Of a DNA stretch of 64,000 nucleotides, positions 33,240 to 44,500 are shown piece after piece; position 1 is the stretch's first letter; the number at the start of each line of letters is the position of its first letter. Origin of the DNA: Chamaelirium japonicum (lineage: Eukaryota > Streptophyta > Magnoliopsida > Liliales > Melanthiaceae); contig OX393551.1 of NCBI GenBank assembly GCA_947650365.1, positions 65,845,094 through 65,909,093 of the forward strand. Direction: 5' to 3'. The position numbers and the translations under genes were made by a program. The notes under the pieces were generated by a model. It was not told the DNA's origin, did no database searches, and was given only the letters and a program-made list of their open reading frames with translations.

Positions 33240-34070
33240 GTACACGTGTCAACATCAGGAATGGGGATTCACTGCCCCCTCCTCGTTGCTACCGGTACAC
33301 GTGTTAACATTGTATTTTGATTTACCCCCCACTTCAATGTTGGTATTTGAGCTACCCTCCCTCGTTGCTAGTGGCGCCTGCTAGAGAAGAAAGTGCAAAG
33401 AAGGGGAAGCTCACAGCCCACTCCTCATTGCTGGTGGTGCCCGCCAAAGAATGAGGTACAGAGGAGGGATCGAACCCCTCCTCCCCGATCAGCTCATCCA
33501 TGCCGTCATCAAAAAATTAAAATCACCGACTCATAATAAAAGAGACGGGAGGAGCTACGGTTTGGCTCCTCCACCAAATTTGAAGAAGGGTGGTCTATTT
33601 CTCCTTCCACCAAGATCGGCCAATAATGATGGAGAGGAGGAGGCCATCGATCCGACTTCTCTACCCTTTGAGCCTCTCTTCTATGACGTGAGGGACAACC
33701 ATTGAAAAAGAGGAAGGGGCATGGCTCCGGCCCACCTCCCCCATCTTCTTCTTCTTCCCCAAATCGCTGGGGTATGGCAGAGAGGAAGGGATGGCATTAG
33801 GCCCCTTCTACTTCTTCCTCCCCCACGGGTGGATCGGTACGACAGATCAGGATGGGGGGGGGGGGGTTGATCCCTCCCCCGTTACCTCCTTCTTTGACAG
33901 GCACCACCAGCAAGAGGAGAGGGTTGTAAGTCCCCCCTCCTCTGCACTTTCTTCTTTGGTAGGCTCCACCAGCAATGAGGGGATAAATCAAAATATAATG
34001 TTAACACGTGTACCGCCATCAATAAGGTGGGGCTCTGAACCCCCCCTCCCTAATGTTGACACTTGTGTAG
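33240..34070. mobile_element. Long-inverted-repeat (fold-back) element
   Basis: Arms of roughly 230-260 bp are inverted relative to each other. The left has gtacacgtgtcaacatYagg, ggtacacgtgttaacatt, ttttgatttaccccc and a gctggtggtgcc-type word. The right has their reverse complements, ending acacttgtgtag. The middle (about 33490-33790) is unique. No convincing TSD was seen and no transposase is encoded. A TIR DNA transposon derivative is likely. Confidence 0.65.
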
Positions 34071-34137
34071 ATGCGTGGAAATTATGCTCCACATGGTGAA
34101 ATCCTACGAACCCTGATGCGGACTAAAGACTATTTAC

Positions 34138-34392
34138 TGGAACCTATTAAAGTCCGAGGCACCCTCACCGCCACGTACTACTTACGAAAATCGACTACTT
34201 ATGAAAAATAATAAAGCGAAACCCAAATTTAGTTTTGTTTTAAGAAATCGATTAGTAGTTACAATAGGGTGCTTTGTGTTTATGCCAGAACGAATTCACA
34301 CTAGGAACTTCAGACCAATCCAAAAGAGCCCAGTGACCTAGAAGTTAGATGCCGAAAGCAATAAGTAAGTTAAACGTCGGATCCAAATGTTG
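34138..34392 (-). repeat. 3' flank of mTERF gene D, duplicate of the gene C flank
   Basis: 34192-34392 copies 29866-30082 with few changes. Just outside it, 34150-34190 retains an aaagtccgaggcaccctc / accgccacg remnant of the minisatellite that borders gene C. Confidence 0.85.
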
Positions 34393-35526
34393 TTACTGAT
34401 CCAAACCCACCTTGCCATTGATAGCATCCACCACTTCAGGAGCCTCACCCTGGTACTTGATCACATATCTCTTCAGGAAGTTCTTTTCCGCCCGAACCAA
34501 ATGATGGGCGGCGACATCTCCCGTCACCAAGCCCTTGGACGCCAGGATTCTCAACACCAGGCACCTCGGAACAATCCTCTTTCCGAAGCTGAGGGACAGC
34601 ACCACCGGATTCATGGATACGTATCCCGGCGCCCATCGGAGCTTGCTGGCAAAGAACTCCATGTTCTTCCTCGCCTTCTCGATCGAAACCGTCATGCAGT
34701 CGGGGTGCTTCGCGAATGCCCGGAGGACTTCCTCCTGTGACCATCCTAAGCTCCTATAGTTCTCCAATTTCTTCTCCCACATTGGTTTAGACAATTTGGA
34801 GAACACCCCGAGTGCACGGGCAAACAAGGACGACGATGGCCGTATACCCATCTCCTTGATCTCAGCTATGTTCTCCTCGAACCTATTGGATCTCTCCATC
34901 AAAGACCTGGGATAGGCCCTGACCAATTTCAGGGTCACGGAATCGGGCATGCCATGGTTCCGAAGGATTTCGATCTTGGGCAGCAATACCTTCGGGAGAT
35001 CAGAGAGAAGCAACAAGGGCGATCGCTTGACGGCGCTGATGACATTCTCGTCGGTGTGGAGTATGGCTCTGAGCAGGTCGAGGTTGGGGACCATTCTCTT
35101 CTCCAAGCTCCGGTGGAGGAAGACGGAGTTGGAGGAGACGAGGCCGGCGAGGTCGGGGTCGGAGAGCCCGAGGCCGCGGTAGAAGTCCAGTTTGGGCTTG
35201 AGGGTCTTGAGGGGATCGGCGAGGAGGATCTGAGGTCGGGCGGCGACGAGGCGGGCGAGGTGGGGTTTGGTGAATCCGTAGTCTCGGAGGAGGGCGAGGA
35301 CGGAGTGGGGGTTCTTGGTGGTCTTCAGATGGATCTTGTGGGCGGCGGAGGCGGCGGCCTCGGAGGAGAGGCCGCATGAGTTCTTGAGGAAATAGAGGGT
35401 GAGGGATGGATCGTTGGGGGTGGTCAAGGTGTGGAGGAGAGCTTTGGATGATGGGGGCTGGAGGAAGCGGGGAGCAGTGGGTGGTGAGACTGTGATCGTG
35501 AGGTTCCGACGGAGGAGGCGAAGCAT
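34393..35526 (-). CDS. mTERF-family protein (gene D), predicted organelle-targeted, B/C mosaic
   Basis: An intact single exon encodes 377 residues from MLRLLRRNLTITVS; an in-frame ATG six codons upstream is less likely. The Arg/Ser/Thr-rich leader to about residue 40 looks like a transit peptide, followed by mTERF motifs to about 360. Up to about residue 205 it sides with gene B (LYFLKNSCGLSSE, LLADP, KTLKPKLDF, SNSVFL, LLRAILHT, EILRNHG). After that it sides with gene C (RSLMERSNRFEE, EMGIRPSSSLFARALGVFS, KPMWEKKLENY, LSFGKRIVPRC), as does the 3' flank. That pattern indicates gene conversion or unequal crossing-over. It is shorter at the C-terminus (ending GLDQ) than B or C. The organellar role is inferred from the family. 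Confidence 0.9.
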   Translation of the reverse strand: MLRLLRRNLTITVSPPTAPRFLQPPSSKALLHTLTTPNDPSLTLYFLKNSCGLSSEAAASAAHKIHLKTTKNPHSVLALLRDYGFTKPHLARLVAARPQILLADPLKTLKPKLDFYRGLGLSDPDLAGLVSSNSVFLHRSLEKRMVPNLDLLRAILHTDENVISAVKRSPLLLLSDLPKVLLPKIEILRNHGMPDSVTLKLVRAYPRSLMERSNRFEENIAEIKEMGIRPSSSLFARALGVFSKLSKPMWEKKLENYRSLGWSQEEVLRAFAKHPDCMTVSIEKARKNMEFFASKLRWAPGYVSMNPVVLSLSFGKRIVPRCLVLRILASKGLVTGDVAAHHLVRAEKNFLKRYVIKYQGEAPEVVDAINGKVGLDQ

Positions 35527-35655
35527 TGTGGCGATCGAAAGCAACTCAACAATGATCGCGGAGGGTTTGGGGGAGAGGGATGGGAGAGGCCGTGGAGGCG
35601 GAAGGAAATCTTACAAACCAATCATCCCTGCGAGAGTGAAGGAAGGAACTAGGAA

Positions 35656-36221
35656 GAGCATCTCCAGCAGACTCCTAGTACTGCTCCCTATTTAGGGAGC
35701 CAGATGGACTATAGTGAGTGGACTTTTGTGGAGCACTCCAACCGACTCCTATTGTACTCTTTAATAATTTTTTCCCATTATTATTATTTTATTATATTTT
35801 TTAATAATTTTTTGAGAATTTTCTGTGTTACGAGAGGAAGGGAGAAGGAGGGATGGTTGCACTCGGGATGACAGCTACGCTCTCACGAATAAGTCAGAGC
35901 CTCTTGTTTATTCATCACATATATATAAAGAGTTAGGGATTAGGGATAGACGTGTCGGTTAGATGTGTCCTACCAAAGTGGGCAGCCACATATATCTGTA
36001 ACATCTATAAATTTTCTGTGTATTTTTAATGTAGCACTGGCCTTTGAGATCATCCGACATCGCTTATGTGTTGTGCAGCAAAGTGGACCTACGGGCCATG
36101 CTATGAGCATGCCGAGGCGAATGGTGCTAAGCTAGTGTAGCCAGAGGTTTAGAACCCTATTGGAGTGCTTGATTTCACTACAGTCGCGAAAGACACGTTT
36201 AAGAGCCCGCTGCAGATGCTC
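35656..36221. mobile_element. TIR DNA transposon derivative (about 570 bp)
   Basis: The left end gagcatctccagcagactcc is matched by the reverse complement of the right end (gagcatctgcagcgggctct), a common plant TIR-element terminus. The TSD is unclear, so the superfamily (Harbinger or hAT) is undecided. About 35829-36005 inside it looks like a small separate insertion. Confidence 0.6.
35829..36005 (-). mobile_element. Possible short solo LTR nested in the TIR element
   Basis: Read on the minus strand, it begins tgttacag, has a TATA-like ctctttatatatatg and ends cgtaaca, as a short LTR would. The phrase aattttctgtgt occurs on both sides. No partner LTR or internal region was seen. This is a fossil of uncertain family. 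Confidence 0.4.
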
Positions 36222-36229
36222 TAAGGAGG

Positions 36230-36903
36230 GATTCAATCCTTCTTCTTCTTCTTTTTTAATGTTTTTTTTTATCTTTCCCCTCAGTTGATTGGGGGGTAAT
36301 TAAAGAGGATGCAACTATATACAACACAGTTTTCATAAAAGCGTATTGTAACTTACGAACAACCCTATAAGTCATTGTAATTTGCTAGGGATAGTTCGGC
36401 ACTAAAGACAACCCCCGACTTTGTAGGCACCCTACACCTTCTTCCTCTTCCCTTCCTCCCTAGCTTGTCGTTGCCCGTGCATGTCGTTGATCTCGTCCAT
36501 GCTGCCTCACATCTGATGCCATTGATCCCATCCAACTCCTCCTGTCAACCCAATCAGACCAAAACCTCAAATCATGTTAGGTGTCTCAGGTTATAGGTCG
36601 GATTTACGGACAAAGTCTTGCATACATGATGTTGCGCTTGGATTAACCCATAGTATGCCTCAAGGCGCGCCTCAAATGAGGTGTAGGTAAAATGGCCCAA
36701 AGGCTAGTAAGTTAAGGCGTACAAACACATAAGGCATATGCTTAAGGCGCAGCTGAGGCGTACGCTTCATAGCCTGAGGCACAGCTGAGACGTACAACTC
36801 GGGGCATGGCGTACACTTCAAGTTTGAAGTGTACGCCACAGATATGTTTAATTTTTTTTTTAATTGTGATATATTTTTTATTATAGAAGTGGAGGGAGAC
36901 TAG
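36230..36903. other. Intergenic sequence with GGCGC-rich transposon scrap
   Basis: About 36650-36840 has repeated aaggcgYaYgc / gaggcgtac words like the subterminal repeats of the hAT element at 59376. It also contains a near-perfect 30-nt palindrome (36808-36837). No gene was recognised. Confidence 0.45.
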
Positions 36904-37300
36904 GCGATCCACTAAAAACGCACCTCTTGTTAACATGGTGTAATACATATGTTATCATATTTACTACATATATGTTATACTTATTTCATTCAAATGTTAC
37001 AGTTAAATTTTTTAGATTTCTGTATTGTTAAAACATGTACAGAAATATATAAATTTAAATTGAACATTTGAATATAATATAATAACATTTGTAATGCATA
37101 TGATAACATATATATTACATTATGTTAATATTTATACAAAAATAATTGGTTAAAACCTGTTCAGAAATATGTAAAAAAACAAATTTAAACATTTGAATGA
37201 AATGAGGTGTAACATTTATAATAAATATGATAACGTATGTATTAAACTATGTTAACATTAAATTTGTGCATTTTTAGGGTGTGTTTTTAGTGGATCGCAT
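36904..37300. mobile_element. Fold-back MITE, about 395 bp, AT-rich
   Basis: The ends gcgatccactaaaaacgcac and its reverse complement (gtgtgtttttagtggatcgc) are inverted. The arms continue through taacatggtgtaatacatat-like sequence, giving a hairpin over most of its length. The word actag flanks both sides (36899-36903 and 37301-37305). No coding capacity. Confidence 0.7.
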
Positions 37301-37572
37301 ACTAGCTTTTCCATATAAAAGTGTTGTTTTTTGGATCCTAGGGATTAAGTAGCTACTCATATTATGAAAATATTATTTTTAATTATAAAATATAATTTTG
37401 TGGATCCATTTATATGACGATCAAAATCCAATAGCCAAGACTTATGAGGCTGTGATGCCAAGATGAATGAGGTATGTTGAGGTGAGTTGTCCAAGGCCAC
37501 CAAGTTAGTCCCACATAGCCTGAAGAGTAGGAGATCCTTAGCTACTTATATAATTTTTCCTCCCAAACATAG

Positions 37573-37690
37573 AAGATGCGTCTTAAAATCGTCCACCGCT
37601 ACATATTTCGTAAGAACTCCGTAGTTAAACATGCTCGGGCGAGAATAGTACTAGGATGGGTGACCCTCTGGGAAGTCCTCGTGCGGGCAC
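37573..37690 (+). other. 5S rRNA-like domain in Cassandra 5' LTR (second element)
   Basis: It contains aagaactccgtagttaaaca, tgctcgggcgag, agtactaggatgggtgacc and gggaagtcctcgtg, with the pol III box A and box C positions recognisable. It is LTR-embedded, not a 5S gene. Confidence 0.88.
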
Positions 37691-37972
37691 AGGCAAAGCG
37701 AACAATATCTTGTGAGTGTTTGGGGCGGATATTACAAAATAGTATCAGAGTCGATTCTTCTCGCAATAGGGGGGTCTAACTCTACACGTGGACGTGTAGA
37801 CCTTAAGGGGGATGGATTGTGACGACCAAGATCAATAGCTAAGAGCCCTGAGGCTGTGATGCCAAAGTGGATGAGGTGTCCAAGGCCACTGAGTTAGTCT
37901 CTCATGGCTTAGAGAGGAGATCATGAGCTACTTATAATTTTTCCTCCCAAATATAGAAGATTTTAAAACATG

Positions 37973-38092
37973 AGGCGTTTTAAAACAGTTTGTCGCTACG
38001 GATTTCGTAAAAACCTCGTAGTTAAGCGTGCTCGGGCGAAAGTAGTACAAGGATGGGTGACCCCTCTGGAAGTTCTCATGCGGGCGCGGGCA
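37973..38092 (+). other. 5S rRNA-like domain in Cassandra 3' LTR (second element)
   Basis: It contains cgtagttaagcgtgctcggg, agtacaaggatgggtgaccc and ggaagttctc. The 5' stem side is altered compared with the other copies. Confidence 0.85.
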
Positions 38093-38136
38093 AAGCGGAC
38101 AATCTTTTGTATGGTTGGGGCGGATGTTACAATTTA

Positions 38137-38640
38137 CCTTGGAATTAAACTTTTACAGATATTGTCTCAAGTACTATATCATTTAGGTGCAATGGTACAC
38201 TTTACACACTTTATGGATATATTTTGACAAACTATTATGATGAGTTGTGAATGTGGAATTATGAAGAAATTATTAATTTTTATATCTTTATCTATTTTCT
38301 TTATTATTTTATTTTTTATATTTTTTATATATTTAATAAATAAAAAATACACTTGTTGGAGGTTTACTGTTGAGCGACCAATTTATGCAAATTATCTGAT
38401 TATTCTCAAGCATATATCGTCAGTTTGTTACGTAAAACTTTCATAATACACGTAAACTGCATGATTTTCTTTGCATCACTACATAATAGGCTTTAATACG
38501 AACATAACAGCATATTGGTTCGCTCTCATACATTGCATGCATGAAAGATACAGAGCCCGATAGCCCAAATTATCCTTTTACCGATAATCGTATTGGAACC
38601 TTATACGCGTTGTTTCATGTTTATTTTTCAGAAACCGGAT
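38137..38640. other. AT-rich intergenic sequence
   Basis: Low-complexity AT-rich DNA; no element ends or genes were recognised. Confidence 0.4.
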
Positions 38641-40850
38641 CTCGACACGCACGACTACAGTGATGCAAGGCTACGGGTTGATATCATCTCAATTGGCTTT
38701 GGAATAGAGGGAGGTCGTGTTCGGATGACAAGAGAATCGACGAACAATAGATGAGCAAACCACGAAACGGAGAAGTGACTTCATCGGGCGGACGAATTGC
38801 ATGATACGAGCCAGAGGATGACTACAGGCATATAAATAAGCGATGATGAGTTCGGAGGATGGTGATTAAGTTTCCCACATAACCCCAATGTGCTTGAACC
38901 CATTTAACCAACCCGAGTCCCTCTTGCTCAGTCTTTATTCTCTTTCTTAATTCACCATCATACCCATCGCGACCGTCTATATACATAGCCACCCTTACCC
39001 GTCCGATACAATAACCCAAACCCATGCAAGCCCTGCACCCGACCCGGCTGACCCATCTCTCTCTTCTCTCCCGTTTCTATTTCTCTCTCTCCCGGATTCC
39101 TTGCAATCAAAACCGATCACAGTCTTCTGTTCCATTTAAACCCAGCCGGACCTCATCAGATCGCAGCCATCCGGATCCGAATCACAGCCGTCCGATCCCA
39201 CCTATCCCATGCAAACCCATCGGCCCAGCTCTCTCTACTCGATCGGCCTGCACCCGAGAATCTCTCCCTACCTCCTCTCAACCGAACGTCTATCTCTCTC
39301 TTCCTACTTTCTCTCTCTAGTCTGCACATCTCTCTCTCGGATTCTCTTTCCGACTTTCTCTCTCTCCCTATTTTCTCTCCACCGAGAACCCAGCTGTAGC
39401 CCGGGATCCACCTCTCTCTCTCTCTTGAAATCCAATCACAGCCGTCCCTTGCCCCTTGATTCTCTCTTTGCTCCTTTCTTTCTCTTTCTCTCTCTGCGAT
39501 TTTCTCTCCCTCTCTTTCCTTAACCGATCAGGTCCCCACTCTCTCTCTCTCTATCCATCCGGAGCCCAGCCAATCCCACCGAACTTCTCTCTCTCTCTCT
39601 CTCTCCCTAATTTCTCTCACTAAAACCGACCCGATCGCACTCCATGCAAATCTCTCTCTCTAATCAGCCATCCGATCTCGAGGTGGGCTCTACCTTGTTC
39701 GACCAGATGAGAGCCATGCGAGAGTCGAACCAAAGTTTGCTCTCTCTTTCCTTACCTCTCTCTACCCGAACCCAATCACAACCGTGGGTGTATCCAACCC
39801 ATGCAGGTAGCCCCTCCTAACTTCCTCTCTATCCTATATAAGGGGGAGGGACGGATGAACCAAGGGTGGCCAGATACCATCTCCGAATCCGCTACCATCG
39901 TTGCCATCTTCACCACCGAACCCATTATCACCCATCTACCACCGGCCACCCTCTACCATTCTGGACCGAAACCAAAACCCTAGCCTCCACCTCCGATAAT
40001 CCTCCGCCAGTCGTTCATCCGAGCCGTCATCCATCATCCATACCATCAAAGCCGTGCTGCACGTCGCCATCGTCAAAGCCACACCATCTCATCGATCCGG
40101 ATTACGAGAAGCAAAGAAGCAAAGACAGGGGAGAAGCCAAGAAGATTGTCATATCTGGTTCCTCTGTTCTTTTTGTTATTTGTTTATTATAAACAAACAA
40201 TGATATCATATGAGATGATGTGTAGCTAAATTCCATAGCTTGGGCTAAAGGGGAATACTAGTGTTCTATGATGTTTTTGGGTTGATTATTAACTGTGTTT
40301 CAATGTTTAAAAGTAGAATAGTCCGCTAAAGCATGTTGATATATTCTCTAGATTTATCATGCATTAGATATAGTGAATGCTTATCTTAGATTCATTATGA
40401 TCATATGATGGTTAATGCTAAGAATCAATGTTACATGCAATAGTTGCCTAATGCTTATCTTTTATAAATATTCTATATATGTTTGCATCATGCCTGCTTT
40501 CATTGCTAAATCGTCTGATTAGAATATGTCCTTACGACGATCTAATTGAGTACAATATAGTGATCAACCTTAAACTATCATAGGATGCTAGGATGAACCC
40601 TGAAGCCTAAGTTTTCCCCTAATCTAAGTACCTTTCCATAATTGAATTGTTTGTCTTTATCATATAATTAGTTTTTTTGTTAATTTAATTGCTTAGTTAA
40701 TCTAATCAGACTCTCAACCATTGTTCGCTAGATTAGGTTTCAATCAACTTAGATTTATTAAGTTTCCTAGCAAAGTCCATGTGGGATCGACCTCGCTCCG
40801 CTGCACTATAATACATGATTCGTGCACTTGCGAGTACAATTAAAATATCA
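38640..40850 (+). mobile_element. Large Gypsy-type solo LTR, about 2.2 kb (left end uncertain)
   Basis: A CT-rich stretch (39040-39620) is followed by a TATA box ctatataaggg at about 39835 and a leader-like region. About 40530-40845 ends with the stereotyped phrases cctagcaaagtccatgtggg, atcgacctcgctccg and gattcgtgcacttgcgagta, typical of the 3' end of plant Tat/Athila-type LTRs. No primer site, gag or second LTR follows, so a solo or truncated LTR is the best reading. The left border was not identified. Confidence 0.6.
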
Positions 40851-41376
40851 CAACATTTACCTCATGCCTCGAGGCTTTGGCCAATCAAACACCTCGTGTC
40901 ACGCCTTCACGTCTGAAAACACTATCTCAAATCGCCCGAGTTGTGCCTCTAATCACAACATGCTGCTAAAGTTCTTGGCACCCGTAAGATTGCTTCCTTT
41001 TTTACCAGTCGTTCAGTCCGTTTATTTTTTTTTCTTCGACCAATGATTTAAAATCTCTAGTAGACACTTATTAATATTTATCAAAATAATATGATTAGGT
41101 CAGTGAAATATCAGTCCTGAATTCAAAGATCTTGATAACAAGAAATCACACTAGCTACTCTCGAAGCCTTCGTATCGAGAGCAAACGAAGTAACTTTTTA
41201 CCATCTTCAATGGCTTTTATCCGTCCCCAGATCAGCATATCATCCATTACCAATGTCTTCGCATCATCACCAGCCGCGATTGACCTTGAATGGTCCTACA
41301 CACCGAAGAACATCAAAGAGATAGTGAGTGAGCCTATGTTGAAACATTTGCGATAATTGAAGTTGCTAATGATTTT
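40851..41376. other. Unassigned sequence upstream of the second Copia element
   Basis: A 74-codon plus-strand frame (41132-41356) includes AIDLEWSYTPKNIKEIV, which I do not recognise. The flanking sequence resumes at 47238 after the Copia insertion. Confidence 0.3.
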
Positions 41377-41381
41377 GATGC

Positions 41382-41528
41382 TGTTAGTTATAGTGTATAG
41401 CGTTGAGATACACATACCCGTAGATTACCTGTATAGGATACCCCTTGTCTTTTCTTGTATCATGGATATATATTTGGCCATTGGCCTAATGAGAGCTCTT
41501 GATTCATTTTCCCAAAATCCTTGTATCA
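41382..41528 (+). repeat. 5' LTR of the second Copia element
   Basis: This 147-bp LTR, tgttagttat...ttgtatca, is followed immediately by the primer-binding site. Confidence 0.92.
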
Positions 41529-44500
41529 TGGTATCAGAGCTAACCTCGAGCTCTCCTCCGAGCAACCTCAAGTCCCCCCTTCCGCAAGATCTGAGATCTC
41601 AGCATCTCTCTCCGGCGAGCTCGTCTCTGATTCAGGCCAGACTGATCAGATCTGGTCTCGCGGTTGCTTCTCACCGACCGACTCTGGATCTACACCTTCG
41701 GATCTCTGTATCTGCTCTTCTTCCCGACGAGATCCAAATCTGTATCTGTTTTTCCTTCCAATCGAAGACAGGTTTCAGATCTGATCTCAGCTCCAACTCC
41801 TCCGGCCAAATCTCAGCTCTTCTCCTCCGAAACCGGCTCCAGCTCCAGCTCCTCTCCTTTGGTTTCAGACCTCGAGCTCTCCTCCAGTTTCAGATCCTCC
41901 GGTTTCAGATCCTTCGGTTTCAGATCTGATCTCAGCTCTAGCTCCTCCGACCAGATCATTCAGATCCTCCGATTTCAGATCTGATCTCAGCTCCAACTCC
42001 TCCGGCCAGACACTCCGGTTTTAGATCTGATCCCAGCTCCTCCGGCCAGATACTCCGGTTTTAGATATGATCCCAGCTCCTCCGACCAGATCCTCCGGCC
42101 AGATCTCAGCTCCTCTCCTCCAACGACCTCTGATTGGAGCTCTTCTCTCTCACCGACGAGCAGCCTCCTCTTCGCTCTCTTCTTCAGATCCACCGAGTAA
42201 GCCGCCATGGCTGACTCCTCCTCCGTAGATGCTCCTCCACCCGTGCCACTGCACTCTGAGAGCCTCCCATTCGAGTATGCTCGTGACTTTCTGCTGAGCT
42301 CGACAGACTTCCCTCTCACCTCCTTCGCCGACTGGGAAGCATGGGTAGCCACCGTCCAGACCATGCTTCTCAGACGTGGCCTCCTTGGATTACTCGACGG
42401 CACCACAGCGGCATCGAGTCAGGCTTTCCCCGTCGCCCTTCAAGCGTGGCGCCTTCGTGATGCACGGGTCGCCGCCTACCTTGTCGCTTCGGTTGATCGG
42501 ACGATGCGCGCTGACCTCGCCGCTCTTGGAGCATCTGCAGTCATATGGCGCTCCCTAGTTGAGCGTTTCATAGGGTCTAGCGGCGCCCGTGAGTATGCTC
42601 TTCTCTCTCAGATCCAGTCCGAACAGCAGGGTGATCGTACGATCCAGCAATTCCATGCGCATATGCGTGGTTACTGGCGGAAGCTTTAGTCACTGGTACC
42701 TCTCGTATCTCCCGAGTGGCGTGCCGCCCATCAGGCCTTCTGGGAGCGCCATCAGCTTTACCAGTTCTTGATGGCCCTTCGACCAGAGTTTGGCCCACTC
42801 CCTGGCGCCTTGATCCACCGAGACCCACTTCCACGCTTGGATGCTACCATTGCCGAGTTCGTCGCCAAAGAGACCAGGCTGCATACCATCCCTGGCGCCT
42901 TGATCCACCGAGACCCACTTCCACGCTTGGATGCTACCATTGCCGAGTTCGTCGCCAAAGAGACCAGGCTGCATACCATCATCACCAGGGCTCCTCCGTC
43001 CCCCTCCAGCCACACGGGCGTCCTTGCTGCAGCCCCAGTTGCCTCTTTTACTTCTGCTTCTGGTCGTGATCGGTTTGTATGCACCCACTGCCACAAACCA
43101 GGTCATGTCGTCGCCACATGTTGGAAGCTGCATCCTGAAAAGAGGCAGGGACCCCGAGGACGTGGTCGACCCATTGGCTCTACTGCTGCTGCTGCTACTG
43201 CCCCGTCCTCTCCTCGCACAGTTCCATCATCACCTCGGGGTTCCTTGGACGCTCCTGACACCACTCAGCTCCTTCAGCAGCAACTTGCACAGCTTCAGTT
43301 CCGCTTAGACCAGCAGGCGAGCTTCAGCTCCGCCGAGGCTTCCAGCGCCTCCAGTTCCTCTGCTCACTTACCCACTCTCGATACCTTCGCCACTTGGATT
43401 CTGTACTCTGGAGCCTCCCATCACATGACTTCCAATGCTTCCCTGCTTACCGATTACCGACCGGCACCGCACATCCCGTCGATACATACTGCCGATGGCT
43501 CTTCTTTAGCCATCTCGCAGTGTGGATCGATTACCGCCACTACAGAGCTGAGCGGTTGTCTCTCCTTACCCACAGTGTTGCATGTCCCCCAGCTTCGCAT
43601 GCAGCTCATCTCTATTAGCAGCCTCTGTGACTCTGGCTATGTTGTGACATTTTTCCCTTCTTCTTGTGTTATGCAGGATCCACGTACCGGACGGGTGATT
43701 GGCGCTGGTCGTAGGTCAGGCGGACGCTCCTGACACCACTCAGCTCCTTCAGCAGCAACTTGCACAGCTTCAGTTCCGCTTAGACCAGCAGGCGAGCTTC
43801 AGCTCCGCCGAGGCTTCCAGCGCCTCCAGTTCCTCTGCTCACTTACCCACTCCCGGTACCTTCGCCACTTGGATTCTGTACTCTGGAGCCTCCTATCACA
43901 TGACTTACAATGCTTCCCTGCTTACCGATTGCCGACCGGCACCGCACATCCCGTCGATACATACTGCCGATGGCTCTTCTTTAGCCATCTCGCAGTGTGG
44001 ATCGATTACCGCCACTACAGAGCTGAGCGGTCGTCTCTCCTTACCCACAGTGTTGCATGTCCCCCAGCTTCGCATGCAGCTCATCTCTATTAGCAGCCTC
44101 TGTGACTCTGGCTATGTTGTGATATTTTTCCCTTCTTCTTGTGTTATGCAGGATCCACGTACCGGACGGGTGATTGGCGCTGGTCGTAGGTCAGGCGGGC
44201 TGTACCACCTCGATCATCTCCATCTTCCCCTCATTCCCCCTTCTGGCGTCTGTAGTTTAGCGTCTCCCGATGCCGACTTGTGGCACCGAAGACTCGGCCA
44301 TATTTCTGCGTCTCGACTTAAGATCTTACTCCAAACTGGAGCTCTAGGTCGTTGCTCCTTTTCTTCTTTATGTATATGTACCGGTTGCAAGCTTGCCAAA
44401 GCTACAACCTTACCTTTTCATTTTAATATCTCTCAGAGTTCTGCTTCTTTTGACCTAGTGCACTCCGATATCTGGGGTCCCGCACCTCTTCCTTCGATGT

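Larger units (their letters stand above)
37413..38131 (+). mobile_element. Cassandra terminal-repeat retrotransposon, structurally whole
   Basis: This 719-bp fossil has a perfect 5-bp TSD attta (37408-37412 and 38132-38136). The LTRs are 37413-37736 and 37818-38131. A degenerate tRNA-Met-type primer site (tagtatcagagtc) lies at about 37740, and the internal segment of about 81 bp ends in a purine-rich tract before the 3' LTR. Both LTRs carry a 5S rRNA-like domain. The LTRs have diverged clearly more than those of the two Copia elements, so the insertion is older. It encodes no protein, which is normal for this family. Confidence 0.92.
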
